A DNA stretch of 64,000 nucleotides. Source: an uncultured Schlesneria sp. (GTDB taxonomy: Bacteria > Planctomycetota > Planctomycetia > Planctomycetales > Planctomycetaceae). This document shows positions 63,939 to 64,000 of the stretch, in pieces. How positions within the stretch are numbered: the stretch's first letter is position 1; each line of letters opens with the position of its first letter. Where the stretch lies: positions 62,001 to 126,000 of the forward strand of contig CAIQIR010000039.1 of assembly GCA_903871875.1 (NCBI GenBank), read 5' to 3'. Under the pieces are notes generated by a model. It had not been told where the DNA came from and searched no databases. It was given only the letters and a program-made list of their open reading frames with translations. The translations under genes and the position numbers were made by a program.

Positions 63939-64000
63939 TGACGTGCATCTTGCTGCTGCGTCGTACTGAGGGGGGCAGGTGGGTCGTTCGGTTCTTCCCA

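Noticed and set aside
1-64000. Search for tRNA, rRNA, CRISPR, IS or prophage elements
   Set aside because: No clover-leaf candidates, no direct-repeat/spacer arrays, no transposase or integrase frames and no phage structural genes were seen.

Overview
The window reads as a chromosomal segment of a planctomycete (order Planctomycetales, moderately high GC). The main support is gene content. There are three DUF1501 proteins with Tat-type leaders, two DUF1549/DUF1553 (PSCyt2/PSD1) proteins with CxxCH motifs, WD40, PQQ-type propeller and TPR proteins with signal peptides, and a CehA/McbA-type PHP protein. I cannot name the genus with confidence. I saw no prophage, insertion sequence, CRISPR array, tRNA or rRNA gene. 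Most of it looks like ordinary vertically inherited chromosome.

Layout. 1-5.3 kb (minus strand): a DUF1549/DUF1553 protein running off the left edge, a WD40 protein upstream of it, and a sodium:solute symporter. 5.4-8.8 kb (plus): a WecA/TagO-type polyprenyl-phosphate sugar-1-phosphate transferase followed by an O-antigen-ligase-like membrane protein with a C-terminal TPR-like tail. 9.0-12.3 kb (plus): DUF1573 protein, a lipoprotein fusing a 5'-nucleotidase-like domain to a four-heme cytochrome module, and a DUF971 protein, probably one operon. 12.3-15.8 kb: L-fuconate dehydratase-like enzyme, a degenerate flavoprotein related to soluble transhydrogenase, and a secreted thioredoxin-fold protein. 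16.2-23.3 kb (plus): a DUF1501 protein, then rpmF-plsX-fabD-(gap)-acpP-fabF and a second ketosynthase-like protein that has lost its catalytic cysteine. 25.1-32 kb: a 640-base leader region, then nusA-infB-rbfA and a protein that looks like a catalytically dead HhH-GPD/endonuclease III fold with a histone-H1-like tail. 32-38.8 kb: TPR proteins and a YebC-family protein. 39-53.7 kb: a mixed set of mostly exported proteins, including a GT87-like membrane protein, an esterase/SGNH fusion, an oxidoreductase, a CehA/McbA-type hydrolase, a YheT-type hydrolase, DUF1501, a PQQ propeller, two exported alpha/beta hydrolases and a GNAT. 54-58.7 kb: a LamG-containing DUF1549/DUF1553 protein paired with a DUF1501 protein. 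58.7-64 kb: a small DUF6968-like protein, ruvB, a 110-base inverted-repeat element, a tandem GNAT and an RDD membrane protein.

How the genes fit together. Two housekeeping blocks anchor the window. One is fatty-acid synthesis (rpmF, plsX, fabD, acpP, fabF), where fabH and fabG are absent from their usual places. The other is translation and transcription (nusA, infB, rbfA). Around them lie surface and envelope genes typical of planctomycetes. The most interesting items are the pseudo-ketosynthase beside fabF, the HhH-GPD-like protein with a basic tail behind rbfA, the nucleotidase/cytochrome fusion, the structured leaders of acpP and nusA, and the degenerate transhydrogenase homologue. All functional calls come from reading the sequence; no database search was run.
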